Origin: Ruminococcus sp.
Lineage (GTDB): Bacteria > Bacillota > Clostridia > Oscillospirales > Ruminococcaceae
DNA length: 64,000 nt
Assembly: GCA_017519415.1 (NCBI GenBank)
Contig: JAFWSI010000059.1
Coordinates: 1-64,000, forward strand
Reading direction: 5' to 3'
Part shown: piece after piece, positions 44,015-52,018 of the stretch
Layout: every line of letters begins with the position of its first letter
Position numbering within the stretch: the stretch's first letter is position 1
The notes under the pieces: generated by a model
The model's database searches: none
Told to the model about the DNA's origin: nothing
What the model saw: the letters and a program-made list of their open reading frames with translations, nothing else
Translations under genes and position numbers: made by a program

Positions 44015-45382
44015 ATGATACATAAATATAAGCTCAACGGCCTGAACATAGTTCTCGACGTCAACAGCGGCGGCGTTCACCTTGTGGACGAGCTCACATA
44101 CGACCTTCTCGACAATGTCTGTCCTCCGTTTGAGGCGGAGTGTCCCGAAAGCGTCGTGGAAAAGCTCTCCGCGATGTACAGCCCCGGGGATATACGTGAG
44201 TGCTATGCCGAGATCGTTGAGCTGTATAACGACAGGATACTCTTTTCCGAGGACGATTACGAGAAATATGCACAGTATTCCGTGGCTTCTCCCGTAAAGG
44301 CCATGTGTCTTAACATAGCCCATGACTGTCAGCTCAGGTGCAAATACTGCTTTGCTTCCACGGGAGACTTCGGCAAGGGCAGAAAGCTCATGTCCTTTGA
44401 AACAGGAAAGCATGCTATCGACTTCCTCCTTGAGAACTCCGGCGACCGTCCCAACCTTGAGCTGGACTTCTTCGGCGGCGAGCCCCTTATGAACTTCGGC
44501 GTCGTAAAGCAGGTAGTTGAGTACGCAAGGAGCCGCGAAAAGGAGTACAACAAGAAGTTCCGCTTCACTATAACCACCAACGGACTTCTTCTTGACGATG
44601 AAAAGATAGAGTTCATCAACCGTGAGATGTCAAATGTGGTCCTTTCCATAGACGGCAGAAAGCAGGTAAACGATTATTTCCGCGTACTGCCCAACGGACA
44701 GGGCTGTTACGATATAATACTTCCCAAGTACAAGAAGCTGGTGGAGGGCAGAGGCGACAAGGAGTACTATGTGCGCGGCACCTTCACCAACAGGAACCTT
44801 GACTTTTCCGAGGACGTTTTCGCTCTCAATGAGGCAGGCTTCGACCAGATCTCTGTGGAGCCCGTTGTGGGAGAGGGTGACGAGTATGCGCTCACGGAAA
44901 AGGATCTTCCACGGGTATTCGAGGAGTACGAGCGCCTTGCAATGAGACTGCTTGAAAATGAAAAGAAGGGCAAGAAATTCAACTTCTTCCACTTCATGCT
45001 GGATCTGGATCAGGGCCCCTGCGCTATAAAGAGACTTAGGGGCTGCGGCTGCGGCAACGACTATGTAGCCATAACTCCCGACGGAGATATATTCCCTTGT
45101 CATCAGTTCGTGGGCATTGACGAGTACAAAATGGGAAATATCGACGAGGGTACCTTCAATCAGGAAATGAAGGCGGACTTCGCAAGAGCCCACGTTTATT
45201 CAAAGCCCGAATGCCGTGAGTGCTGGGCGAAATTCTATTGCAGCGGCGGCTGCAACGCAAACAATTATCAGTATATGAGGGATATAAGGAAAGCCCATAA
45301 GATCTCTTGTCAGCTGGAAAAGAAGCGCCTTGAGTGCGCTATCATGTTGAAGGCTATTCGTATGGCTGAGACTGCGGAATAA
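44015..45382 (+). CDS. scfB: SCIFF maturase, radical SAM thioether synthase
   Basis: Radical SAM/SPASM enzyme of 455 residues that forms Cys-to-alpha-carbon thioether bonds in ScfA. Residues 1-90 hold a RiPP recognition-like domain that binds the leader. The radical SAM cluster is Cys105-x3-Cys109-x2-Cys112 (CQLRCKYC), followed by FFGGEPLMNF. The SPASM region near the C-terminus carries CGCGNDYVAITPDGDIFPCH and CRECWAKFYCSGGC, ligands for two auxiliary iron-sulfur clusters. GAGGGAAAT precedes the ATG. It lies 73 bases after scfA, past a terminator. Confidence 0.96.
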   Translation: MIHKYKLNGLNIVLDVNSGGVHLVDELTYDLLDNVCPPFEAECPESVVEKLSAMYSPGDIRECYAEIVELYNDRILFSEDDYEKYAQYSVASPVKAMCLNIAHDCQLRCKYCFASTGDFGKGRKLMSFETGKHAIDFLLENSGDRPNLELDFFGGEPLMNFGVVKQVVEYARSREKEYNKKFRFTITTNGLLLDDEKIEFINREMSNVVLSIDGRKQVNDYFRVLPNGQGCYDIILPKYKKLVEGRGDKEYYVRGTFTNRNLDFSEDVFALNEAGFDQISVEPVVGEGDEYALTEKDLPRVFEEYERLAMRLLENEKKGKKFNFFHFMLDLDQGPCAIKRLRGCGCGNDYVAITPDGDIFPCHQFVGIDEYKMGNIDEGTFNQEMKADFARAHVYSKPECRECWAKFYCSGGCNANNYQYMRDIRKAHKISCQLEKKRLECAIMLKAIRMAETAE

Positions 45383-45546
45383 GTATATGGAGGGGAATGT
45401 CGGGGTATTAAATCCGATGTTTATTAAGTGCTTATTTCGGGCGCGGCGGGATCGGCGGAGAATAAAAAAACAGCTCCGATCCGTTCCCGCTGCTTCAGCC
45501 GCACAAGTGTCTTATGCGGGCGGAGCAAATCGTCTGATATTACGTA
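45383..45546. other. Non-coding tail after scfB
   Basis: GC-rich stretch with local inverted repeats (for example GGATCGG near 45449 and CTCCGATCC near 45475). A 67-codon frame here has no ribosome site and is rejected. Probably the 3' untranslated region of scfB. Confidence 0.4.
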
Positions 45547-45587
45547 AACAGGGAAAGTCTGAGGACTTTCCCTGTTGCATTTTTTTA
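45547..45587 (+). terminator. Terminator of scfB
   Basis: Perfect 13-bp stem AACAGGGAAAGTC / GACTTTCCCTGTT with TGAG loop, then GCATTTTTTT. Confidence 0.93.
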
Positions 45588-45603
45588 TAGTTTGTGGTAT
45601 AAT
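45575..45603 (+). promoter_or_regulatory. Promoter of the AraC gene, overlapping the scfB terminator
   Basis: TTGCAT (45575-45580), 17 bases, TATAAT (45598-45603). The first two bases of the -35 are the last two of the terminator stem. Confidence 0.7.
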
Positions 45604-45654
45604 ATTACATGATGTCTGAGCTGCGCAGATTCTCTGCTTTTAAAGAATTTGCGT

Positions 45655-45712
45655 ACCCTGAACAAGGTTCGGGGAAATAACCGCCCGAGGACGGTTATTG
45701 AGTATACACTGA
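45655..45712 (+). ncRNA. Two-hairpin leader element, copy A
   Basis: About 58 bases: a short GAAC-NNN-GTTC hairpin, then AATAACCGCC / GACGGTTATT (45676-45699) and a conserved ACACTGA end. A second copy at 55606-55664 on the minus strand matches most positions including the loop-flanking mismatch. It lies in the untranslated leader, 28 bases before the AraC start. No known riboswitch is recognised. Confidence 0.6.
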
Positions 45713-45740
45713 ATATCAATATAAGCCCGGGGGGAGCATT

Positions 45741-46535
45741 ATGATAATCAACAGGATAGAGCTTAACTGTCGCCGAGACAAGGCCTTCGGCGGAGAGCTC
45801 GGAGCAGATCCGCTGCTCATATATTTCAGGACGCCCGTTTCATATATTGTCAACGGTATCGACTGCCGGACCTCGGGAGCTTCTGCCGTTATACTCAGCA
45901 GCGGCTACAAGCAGAGCTTCCGTCCCATAAGGGGAAAGACCATGAGATACGACCTTGTCAGCTTCAGGACGTCGGCTGCGGACAGACAGTATATCTCGTC
46001 AATGAACCTTCCGCTGGATACCACCATAGAGATAAGCGACGACTTTGTCGTAGCGTCGGTGCTGAAGTCCATGAGATCCCAGTCAATGCAAAGGGGAAAG
46101 CATTTCAGCGAGTTTATGGAGCTGTCCATGAGGCTTATATTCATCAGCCTCAGCGACGCCTACAATACCGTGCCCGAAAGCCCCATTGAGAAAATACCTC
46201 ATTACAAGGAGCTCAGGGAGCTGAGGGAAGCCATTTACGATGACCCGACAAATACATGGTCGGTGGAGGATATATGCAAAAGGCTGCGTATCAGCCGCAC
46301 CTACTTTCACCGCCTTTACCTCGACGCCTTCGGCGTGACCTGCCGCCGCGACGTCATAGAGAGCCGTCTGATGAACGCTGCAAGGATTCTTGAGACCACG
46401 GATAAATCCATAGTGGAGATAGCCGAGATCTGCGGCTACGACAGCGAGTCCTATTTTATGAGGCAGTTCAAGAACCATAAGGGCTGTACTCCGTCGGAGT
46501 ACCGCAGAAGGATGTCCACAGCCGAAAAGGGCTGA
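45741..46535 (+). CDS. AraC-family transcriptional regulator
   Basis: Regulator of 264 residues. The N-terminal domain (about 1-150) is a diverged cupin-like sensor; the DNA-binding half (about 165-260) has WSVEDICKRLRISRTYFHRL and IVEIAEICGYDSESYFMRQF, the two AraC helix-turn-helices. A GGGGGGAG ribosome site lies about 5 bases before the ATG. It has its own promoter and a conserved leader element (45655-45712), so it may be controlled after transcription starts. Target unknown; neighbours scfB and the carboxypeptidase are both in its direction. Confidence 0.88.
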   Translation: MIINRIELNCRRDKAFGGELGADPLLIYFRTPVSYIVNGIDCRTSGASAVILSSGYKQSFRPIRGKTMRYDLVSFRTSAADRQYISSMNLPLDTTIEISDDFVVASVLKSMRSQSMQRGKHFSEFMELSMRLIFISLSDAYNTVPESPIEKIPHYKELRELREAIYDDPTNTWSVEDICKRLRISRTYFHRLYLDAFGVTCRRDVIESRLMNAARILETTDKSIVEIAEICGYDSESYFMRQFKNHKGCTPSEYRRRMSTAEKG

Positions 46536-46615
46536 TTTTCAGGGTTTATATGGCCTGTTTAGTGCACAATGTGCAATTTTCAATAAAAAATTAGTGCAAA
46601 AAATAAAAAAAACAC

Positions 46616-46644
46616 TTTACAAGTACAAAAATTTGTGATATAAT
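46616..46644 (+). promoter_or_regulatory. Promoter of the D,D-carboxypeptidase gene
   Basis: TTTACA (46616-46621), 17 bases, TATAAT (46639-46644). The 155-base leader contains CGGCAT/ATGCCG and CCGC/GCGG hairpins. No terminator is seen in it. Confidence 0.72.
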
Positions 46645-46807
46645 ACAAAGTGTTAGTGAGTTTCGGCATAAAATGCCGTTACCCGACAAATTACGAACTG
46701 TACCGCGCTGATATGCGGCGGATTATATATGCAAGGCGGCTGCCATACCCTCTCAGAACGCGGCCTGCCGATATTAAACTGAATATGTTAAGGAGCGATT
46801 TCGTTTT

Positions 46808-47863
46808 ATGACTAACGGAGATAAGCGAAGAAACCGCAAGAGAGACCGGGTATCAAGACGCTATAAGGTCAGATACGACAGGCTTGTTGCGGTAGTCCTT
46901 GTACTTGTAGTGCTCGTTGTGATCGTGACATCATGCGCACAGAGCTGCTCGGGCAAGGGAAAGAAAAAGAACTCCGGTACACAGACCCAGACTACGATAA
47001 CCGACAATACACAGCAGTCGTCCATTGTTGACAACCTTATTACCAGCAACGAGACGAGTTCGATAATCTCGGGAACTCCCGAGGGACAGAGACCTTCGGA
47101 GTCTCAGTATATCACAGAGGTACATAACTCTGCCGACATCAACAGAGGTAATCTTGTCCTCGTCAATGCAGAGCATGAGTACAAATTCCTCGATGACGAC
47201 ATAGAGCTCGTATCACTTTTCGACAGTATCTTAACTGATTACTACCATGTAAGCGATCTTGTCACAAAGCTCGATTCAGAGGCTCTCGATCAGCTCAACG
47301 CCCTTATGAAGGGCTTCTATGAGGCTGAAAAGAATACGGATATATACGTTATAGGCGGATACCGTACTCTCGATGAGCAGAGCGACAAGTACTACAACGG
47401 CAATTCCAGCTTCCAGGGCGGATATTCCGATTACCACACGGGAAGGACCTTTGATATAGGCATATTCCCCAAGGATTCAAGCTCGGGATACTATTCCGCT
47501 ACCGGCGTTTACGGCTGGATAGACGAGCACGCCGCAGATTACGGTTTCGTTGTGCGCTTCCCCGAGAATAAGGAAAATCTCACGGGCGAGCTTGCAAGGA
47601 CTTATACGTACAGATATGTCGGTGCTCCCCATGCGGTATACATGAAGCAGAATGAGCTCTGCCTCGAAGAGTATATCGACAAGATAAAGGAGCATACTAA
47701 CGAAAAGCCTGTGGAAGTCACTGTGGGCAGCAAGCTCTATCAGATCTATTATGTTGCCGCTAAAGCAACAGGTGATACGGAAGTGCCTGTTCCCGCAAAC
47801 AAGACATATACTGTTTCGGGAAATAATGTTGACGGCTTCATTGTGACTGTCAGCATGAATTAA
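46808..47863 (+). CDS. VanY-type D-alanyl-D-alanine carboxypeptidase (M15B)
   Basis: Membrane-anchored zinc peptidase of 351 residues that trims peptidoglycan stem peptides. A basic head (1-25) and one membrane helix (27-45) are followed by a Thr/Ser linker and the catalytic domain (about 110-285). Zinc ligands are His210 and Asp216 in SDYHTGRTFDI and His275 in YVGAPHAVYM. The usual C-terminal Glu-x-x-His becomes YRYVGAPH, so the general-base position differs slightly from classic VanY. The last 60 residues (KLYQIYYVAAKA...) form an extra beta domain. It is chromosomal housekeeping rather than a vancomycin cluster: no vanRS, vanH or ligase is nearby. Confidence 0.88.
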   Translation: MTNGDKRRNRKRDRVSRRYKVRYDRLVAVVLVLVVLVVIVTSCAQSCSGKGKKKNSGTQTQTTITDNTQQSSIVDNLITSNETSSIISGTPEGQRPSESQYITEVHNSADINRGNLVLVNAEHEYKFLDDDIELVSLFDSILTDYYHVSDLVTKLDSEALDQLNALMKGFYEAEKNTDIYVIGGYRTLDEQSDKYYNGNSSFQGGYSDYHTGRTFDIGIFPKDSSSGYYSATGVYGWIDEHAADYGFVVRFPENKENLTGELARTYTYRYVGAPHAVYMKQNELCLEEYIDKIKEHTNEKPVEVTVGSKLYQIYYVAAKATGDTEVPVPANKTYTVSGNNVDGFIVTVSMN

Positions 47864-47871
47864 AGCTGAGC

Positions 47872-47901
47872 TATGTCCCCCGACTATGGGGGACATATTT
47901 T
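47872..47901 (+). terminator. Terminator of the carboxypeptidase gene
   Basis: ATGTCCCCC / GGGGGACAT stem followed by ATTTT. It overlaps the region upstream of the next start. Confidence 0.75.
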
Positions 47902-47941
47902 ACTATGGAGCGCTTATAAAGCAAAAGAAACGGAGAAAAAA

Positions 47942-49591
47942 GTGAAGAAAGAAAGATTGATTGCTCTTGTCCTGTGTGCTTCTCTCTGCGGGGGAAGCCT
48001 TTCCGCCTGCGGAGGCGGAGGAGGAAAGGGCGACGGCTCGGGACATATGTACGGAGGAGCTCTCCAGAACGATCCCAAGAGCCTTGATCCGCAGTATGCC
48101 AGTGATCCCGCTTCGGCAACGGTCATAAAGAATATGTACAGCGGCCTTATGATGAAGGACAGCAGCGGCAGCATAGTATGCTGCAACGCCGAGGATTATG
48201 ACGTTTCCGAGGACGGCTGCGTCTATACCTTCAGGCTGAGAGAGGACAATTACTGGTTTTTTGACAGGAACGATGACGATAAGATAGACGAGGACGAGTA
48301 TTTCCCCGTAACTGCCCGGGATTATGTTTACGCATTCAGGCGTATACTCGACCCTAAGATGCACTCTCCCTATGCCCGCGACTTTATGTCCATAAAGAAC
48401 AGCGAGCGCGTTCTGGAGGAAGGCTATGCCACCACCGGTCTCGGGGTGGAGGCGGTGGACAATCGCACCCTGAAAATTACCCTGAGCTATCCCTCGGCAG
48501 AGTTTCTCGGACTCCTTACCACTCCCGCCGCTTTTCCCTGCAATGAGGATTTTTTCATATCCACCAAGGGAAGATACGGCCTCGATGACAGGTCTGTAAT
48601 GTCCAACGGCCCCTTTTATGTCCGTCAGTGGTTCTACGACCCCTACGGAAGCAATAATATCCTGTATATGCGCAGGAACGAGATAAATATGCGTGAGGGC
48701 TATGATGTGCTGCCAACTTTCGTAAGCTTTTCCATAGAGGACAGCGAAGCGGAAGTGCGTCAGTGCTTCAAGGACGAGGAGACCGAATGCTTTTCGACTA
48801 TGAAGGTGGGAGGCTATAATCCGAAGAAGTACAGCATAAAGGGACAGATGGCCACTACCCTCGGACTTGCCTTCAATCCTGACGATAAACAGTATTCTAA
48901 CCTCAGTCTGCGCAAGGCTGTGGCTCTTGCAGCTGACAGGGCTGCGCTGGAGGGGCAGCTGGGCGGAGATCTCAAGCCTGCTTACGGCATTATCCCTCCT
49001 GCTGTTGATATACTCGGCAGGAGCTACAGGGAGCTCTGCGACGATAGACAGTACGACGAGTTCGATACCGCACGGGCAGTTGAGCTGCTGGCAAAGGCAA
49101 AGAGTGAGCTTAAGGTCAGCTCCCTCGAGAGCGTGAAGATAATAGTGGATTCAAGTACCATAGATTCCCGCTATCTCCATGTGATGTCCCAGAAATGGCA
49201 GGATTACCTCGGAATATACATCGGTATCGAGGACCTTACCACAGCGGATTTCAACAGACGGCTCGCAGACGGAGATTACAGCATAGCGCTGTATCCTCTC
49301 AGAGGCGCTTATAACAGCGGACTTGCGGTGTTCGACAGGTTCGAGTCCGAGGACTGTCTCAGAGCGGCGGCAGGGGACAGCAAGTGCTGCGAGATGATAA
49401 TGAAATGCCCCTCCGCAGACGGACTGGTAAACAGCTACAGCTCCGCGGAAAAGGAGATACTCGGACAGTACGGCTTCATACCGCTGTTCTATAAGAATTC
49501 CTATCTTGTGGCAAACGATGACAATGAGGATATTATCTACGATCCCTTTACGGGCTCGATAGATTACCGTATAGCAAAGAATTACAGCTAA
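47942..49591 (+). CDS. Peptide ABC transporter substrate-binding lipoprotein (family 5)
   Basis: Extracellular solute-binding protein of 549 residues. The signal peptide VKKERLIALVLCASLCGG ends in lipobox LSAC. Family 5 (OppA/DppA) motifs include NDPKSLDPQYASDPAS, the VYTFRLREDNYWFFD region and YPSAEFLGLLTTPAAFP. The GTG at 47942 has CGGAG 6 bases upstream; a longer ATG frame from 47873 starts inside the previous terminator and is rejected. No permease or ATPase gene is adjacent, so it may be an orphan serving a transporter elsewhere or a peptide sensor. Confidence 0.9.
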   Translation: MKKERLIALVLCASLCGGSLSACGGGGGKGDGSGHMYGGALQNDPKSLDPQYASDPASATVIKNMYSGLMMKDSSGSIVCCNAEDYDVSEDGCVYTFRLREDNYWFFDRNDDDKIDEDEYFPVTARDYVYAFRRILDPKMHSPYARDFMSIKNSERVLEEGYATTGLGVEAVDNRTLKITLSYPSAEFLGLLTTPAAFPCNEDFFISTKGRYGLDDRSVMSNGPFYVRQWFYDPYGSNNILYMRRNEINMREGYDVLPTFVSFSIEDSEAEVRQCFKDEETECFSTMKVGGYNPKKYSIKGQMATTLGLAFNPDDKQYSNLSLRKAVALAADRAALEGQLGGDLKPAYGIIPPAVDILGRSYRELCDDRQYDEFDTARAVELLAKAKSELKVSSLESVKIIVDSSTIDSRYLHVMSQKWQDYLGIYIGIEDLTTADFNRRLADGDYSIALYPLRGAYNSGLAVFDRFESEDCLRAAAGDSKCCEMIMKCPSADGLVNSYSSAEKEILGQYGFIPLFYKNSYLVANDDNEDIIYDPFTGSIDYRIAKNYS

Positions 49592-49601
49592 TATCAATAA
49601 C

Positions 49602-49642
49602 AAAGCCCTAAAGCAGTGAGTTCTGCCTTTGGGCTTTTAATT
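49602..49642 (+). terminator. Terminator of the peptide-binding lipoprotein gene
   Basis: AAAGCCC and GGGCTTT outer pairing with AAAGCAG / CTGCCTTT inside, then TTTTAATTTT. Confidence 0.78.
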
Positions 49643-49743
49643 TTAGGTTTAGGTGTACTTATGAAATTAAATGATTAAAATATAATCTTTTTAAGGCGGA
49701 ATTGCATAAAAATTGATTATAACGATAAATAATACATAACATA

Positions 49744-49772
49744 TTGACATTTCATGCCATTTGTGTTATAAT
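49744..49772 (+). promoter_or_regulatory. Promoter of the miniprotein/DUF4230 pair
   Basis: Perfect TTGACA (49744-49749), 17 bases, TATAAT (49767-49772). Confidence 0.85.
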
Positions 49773-49838
49773 TGTACAAAGAAATACATGTCTTTGCGAA
49801 TTGTATAATTATAATATTTAGAAAAGAGGTTTGTATTA

Positions 49839-49928
49839 ATGAAAATTATTAATACTATTGGTAAGATCGTTCTTGTCATTGTTATACTTATTTTCGTTTT
49901 AGTAGTCATCAATCAAATAATCATATAA
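49839..49928 (+). CDS. 29-residue single-span membrane miniprotein
   Basis: Short gene. Its product MKIINTIGKIVLVIVILIFV plus LVVINQIIII is almost wholly hydrophobic, one membrane helix with a Lys near the N-terminus. AAGAGG lies about 10 bases before the ATG, and the next gene's AAGGAGGT ribosome site overlaps the stop codon, as expected for a translated, coupled gene. It is the first gene after a consensus promoter. It may be a partner or anchor of the DUF4230 protein encoded next; no relative is recognised. Confidence 0.65.
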   Translation: MKIINTIGKIVLVIVILIFVLVVINQIII

Positions 49929-49938
49929 GGAGGTAAAA

Positions 49939-50721
49939 ATGGATAAAGAAAAGAATACCCCTATAGATATATGGAAGATATTACCATGGATAATAACTAT
50001 TTTGATTCTTGCCGCTACATTTGGAATATTATTCTATTTAAAAGCAAATGAGAAATGGATTTTTACTCCACAGATACAATATATAACTGATAATAACACT
50101 GTTAACGTTGAAGAGAAGTCCGATGGCAGCACTGAACTGACACAAGAAAATGTACATTATACAATTGAATCAAAAAAAATAAAAAGCGAATTGGTCGGAA
50201 AAGCAAAACAGAAAAAAGAATTCATTGTTATGGAACAACCAGTTACTGTTGGAAAACAGGAAAAAAAGGAAGGTCTTTTCGGTGTGGCAGCTTTCAGACA
50301 GACACAGTATGTTGAGTATAATGGTATCGGTAAATATACTATAGATATGAATGATTTTTCTGAGAGCAATATAGAAGTTGATAATAATAATAAAAAAATC
50401 ATCATAACACTTCCAGAACCTAAACTGAATGTTGAATTCAAGGATATGAAAGCCTACGATACATCTAATGGAATCTTAACATTTGGAGAGATGGATTTGA
50501 CGTCAGATATACAGAATGAACTTATTCAAAAAGCAGTAACTGATATGGAAGAAGAGCTTACTACAAATGAAACATTAAAAAGCAATGCTATGCGTTATGC
50601 AGAAATGTCAGTTGAGTCTTTATTTCAGCCTGTCATAAACACAGTTCAGAATAATTTTAAAGAACAAGGCGAAAACAATGATATTGACTGGTGCTATACT
50701 GTCGAAGCAAATATAGGATAA
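49939..50721 (+). CDS. DUF4230-like membrane-anchored protein
   Basis: Protein of 260 residues. One membrane helix (about 12-33; ILPWIITILILAATFGILFY), then an outer domain matching the DUF4230 pattern (LVGKAKQKKEFIVMEQPVTV, YNGIGKYTIDMNDFSESNIE, IIITLPEPKLNVEF). DUF4230 proteins occur widely but have no settled role. The coding sequence is markedly AT-rich with many AAA/AAT/ATA codons, unlike its neighbours, which suggests recent acquisition. An ideal AAGGAGGT lies upstream. It is coupled with the 29-residue miniprotein. Confidence 0.8.
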   Translation: MDKEKNTPIDIWKILPWIITILILAATFGILFYLKANEKWIFTPQIQYITDNNTVNVEEKSDGSTELTQENVHYTIESKKIKSELVGKAKQKKEFIVMEQPVTVGKQEKKEGLFGVAAFRQTQYVEYNGIGKYTIDMNDFSESNIEVDNNNKKIIITLPEPKLNVEFKDMKAYDTSNGILTFGEMDLTSDIQNELIQKAVTDMEEELTTNETLKSNAMRYAEMSVESLFQPVINTVQNNFKEQGENNDIDWCYTVEANIG

Positions 50722-50725
50722 TTAA

Positions 50726-50757
50726 AAAAGGGCAAGTTTTTAAACTTGTCCTTTTCT
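50726..50757. terminator. Terminator between the DUF4230 gene and folC
   Basis: GGGCAAGTTT / AAACTTGTCC stem (one G-T pair) with A-run left and TTTTC right; bidirectional. Confidence 0.82.
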
Positions 50758-52008
50758 TTATTTCAGATTAAGATATTCGCTTGCAAGGTAAAGAGAACCG
50801 CATATTACCGCAACTCCGTTGTTCTCACGGGCAAGCGCCTTTGCCTTTTCCGCGCACTCCGCAAGAGTCCCGAACTCCGCTTCTGTACGGAACGAAGCTA
50901 TATCCGCGATAGTCTCGGCGGATACTGCATTGGGCGCAAAGCCGTCAACTGCGAAAAGCTTGTCCGAAAGTCCCGATATGGTCTTTACGCAGTCCACATA
51001 GTCCTTGGAATCCACCATGCCCATGACTGTGTATATCTTCTTCCCTCTCGTGCTGAGATACATCAGCATAAGGGACAGCATATTCACTCCCGAGGGGTTA
51101 TGACCGCCGTCCACTATAACAGGGGGCTCGCCGTCTATGTACTGCACACGTGCCTTGACCTGTGTGGTCTCCACAGCCTCTATTATGGCGCCGTCGCTTA
51201 CCTCGAAGCCCTTGCTTCTCAGGTAAAGACAGGCTGTTATGGCAGTCTGGGCGTTGTACTTCTGGTGTATGCCAGCCATTGCAGGAGTAAGCTTTACTCC
51301 CCTGTAGATAAACGGAGAGAAGAGTCCGCCGTCTGCCGCAGGAATAACAGGTTCAAGAGGTACGAGCTCCGCACCCACTCTCTCGGCAGTTTCACGGACA
51401 AGCTCCCTGACGCTGTCGGGATTGTCATCGGAGAGTATGACCGCTGAGCCGCTCTTGATTATGCCTGCCTTGTGGGAGGCTATCTCCTCAACGGTATCAC
51501 CGAGAAGCGCCGTGTGGTCGAGAGAGATCGACGTTATCACCGAAAGGAGCGGCGGCGGTATCACGTTTGTAGAGTCGAGAGTTCCGCCTATACCCGTTTC
51601 AAGCACAACGATATCGCAGTTTTCACGCTCAAACCACAGCATGGCTATCGCCATTGTTATCTCAAACTGGGAATAAGCCTTGTCGTCAACGCGCTCCTTT
51701 ACGAACTCCGCTATATCGCAGAGGGACTTCTCGTCTATCTCGTCGTCGTTTATGCGTATCCTGTCCGTGTAGCGCAGAACAAATGGCGAGGTGAATTTTC
51801 CCATCTTATAGCCTGCAAGCTGTAATGCTCTGCCGATATATTCAAGGGTAGAACCCTTGCCGTTGGTGCCTGCGATATGAACGAATTTAAGGCGCTCCTG
51901 GGGATCGCCCACACGCTTCATAAGCTCCCTTGCACGGGAGAGGTCGGTTATCCTGCCCCCTGACTTGGTATAGGAGTTTATAAAGCTCATACATTCTTCG
52001 ATGTTCAT
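50758..52008 (-). CDS. folC: Folylpolyglutamate/dihydrofolate synthase
   Basis: Adds glutamate to folates and makes dihydrofolate from dihydropteroate. The 416 residues match the Mur-ligase fold: P-loop GTNGKGST (47-54), LETGIGGTLDSTNV, SISLDHTALLG, and VDGGHNPSG in the C-terminal domain. The start at 52008 has AAAGGAG overlapping the stop of the upstream DUF4268 gene, 10 bases away, so folC is read with it. It is last in a long minus-strand run. No other folate genes are in the window. Confidence 0.94.
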   Translation of the reverse strand: MNIEECMSFINSYTKSGGRITDLSRARELMKRVGDPQERLKFVHIAGTNGKGSTLEYIGRALQLAGYKMGKFTSPFVLRYTDRIRINDDEIDEKSLCDIAEFVKERVDDKAYSQFEITMAIAMLWFERENCDIVVLETGIGGTLDSTNVIPPPLLSVITSISLDHTALLGDTVEEIASHKAGIIKSGSAVILSDDNPDSVRELVRETAERVGAELVPLEPVIPAADGGLFSPFIYRGVKLTPAMAGIHQKYNAQTAITACLYLRSKGFEVSDGAIIEAVETTQVKARVQYIDGEPPVIVDGGHNPSGVNMLSLMLMYLSTRGKKIYTVMGMVDSKDYVDCVKTISGLSDKLFAVDGFAPNAVSAETIADIASFRTEAEFGTLAECAEKAKALARENNGVAVICGSLYLASEYLNLK

Positions 52009-52018
52009 GGTTTCTCCT

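Noticed and set aside
45387..45590. 67-codon frame after scfB
   Set aside because: No ribosome site, basic low-complexity product, and it reads through the 13-bp scfB terminator.
46808..47863. Vancomycin-resistance locus
   Set aside because: The VanY-type carboxypeptidase stands alone, with no vanHAX, vanRS or D-lactate ligase genes nearby.
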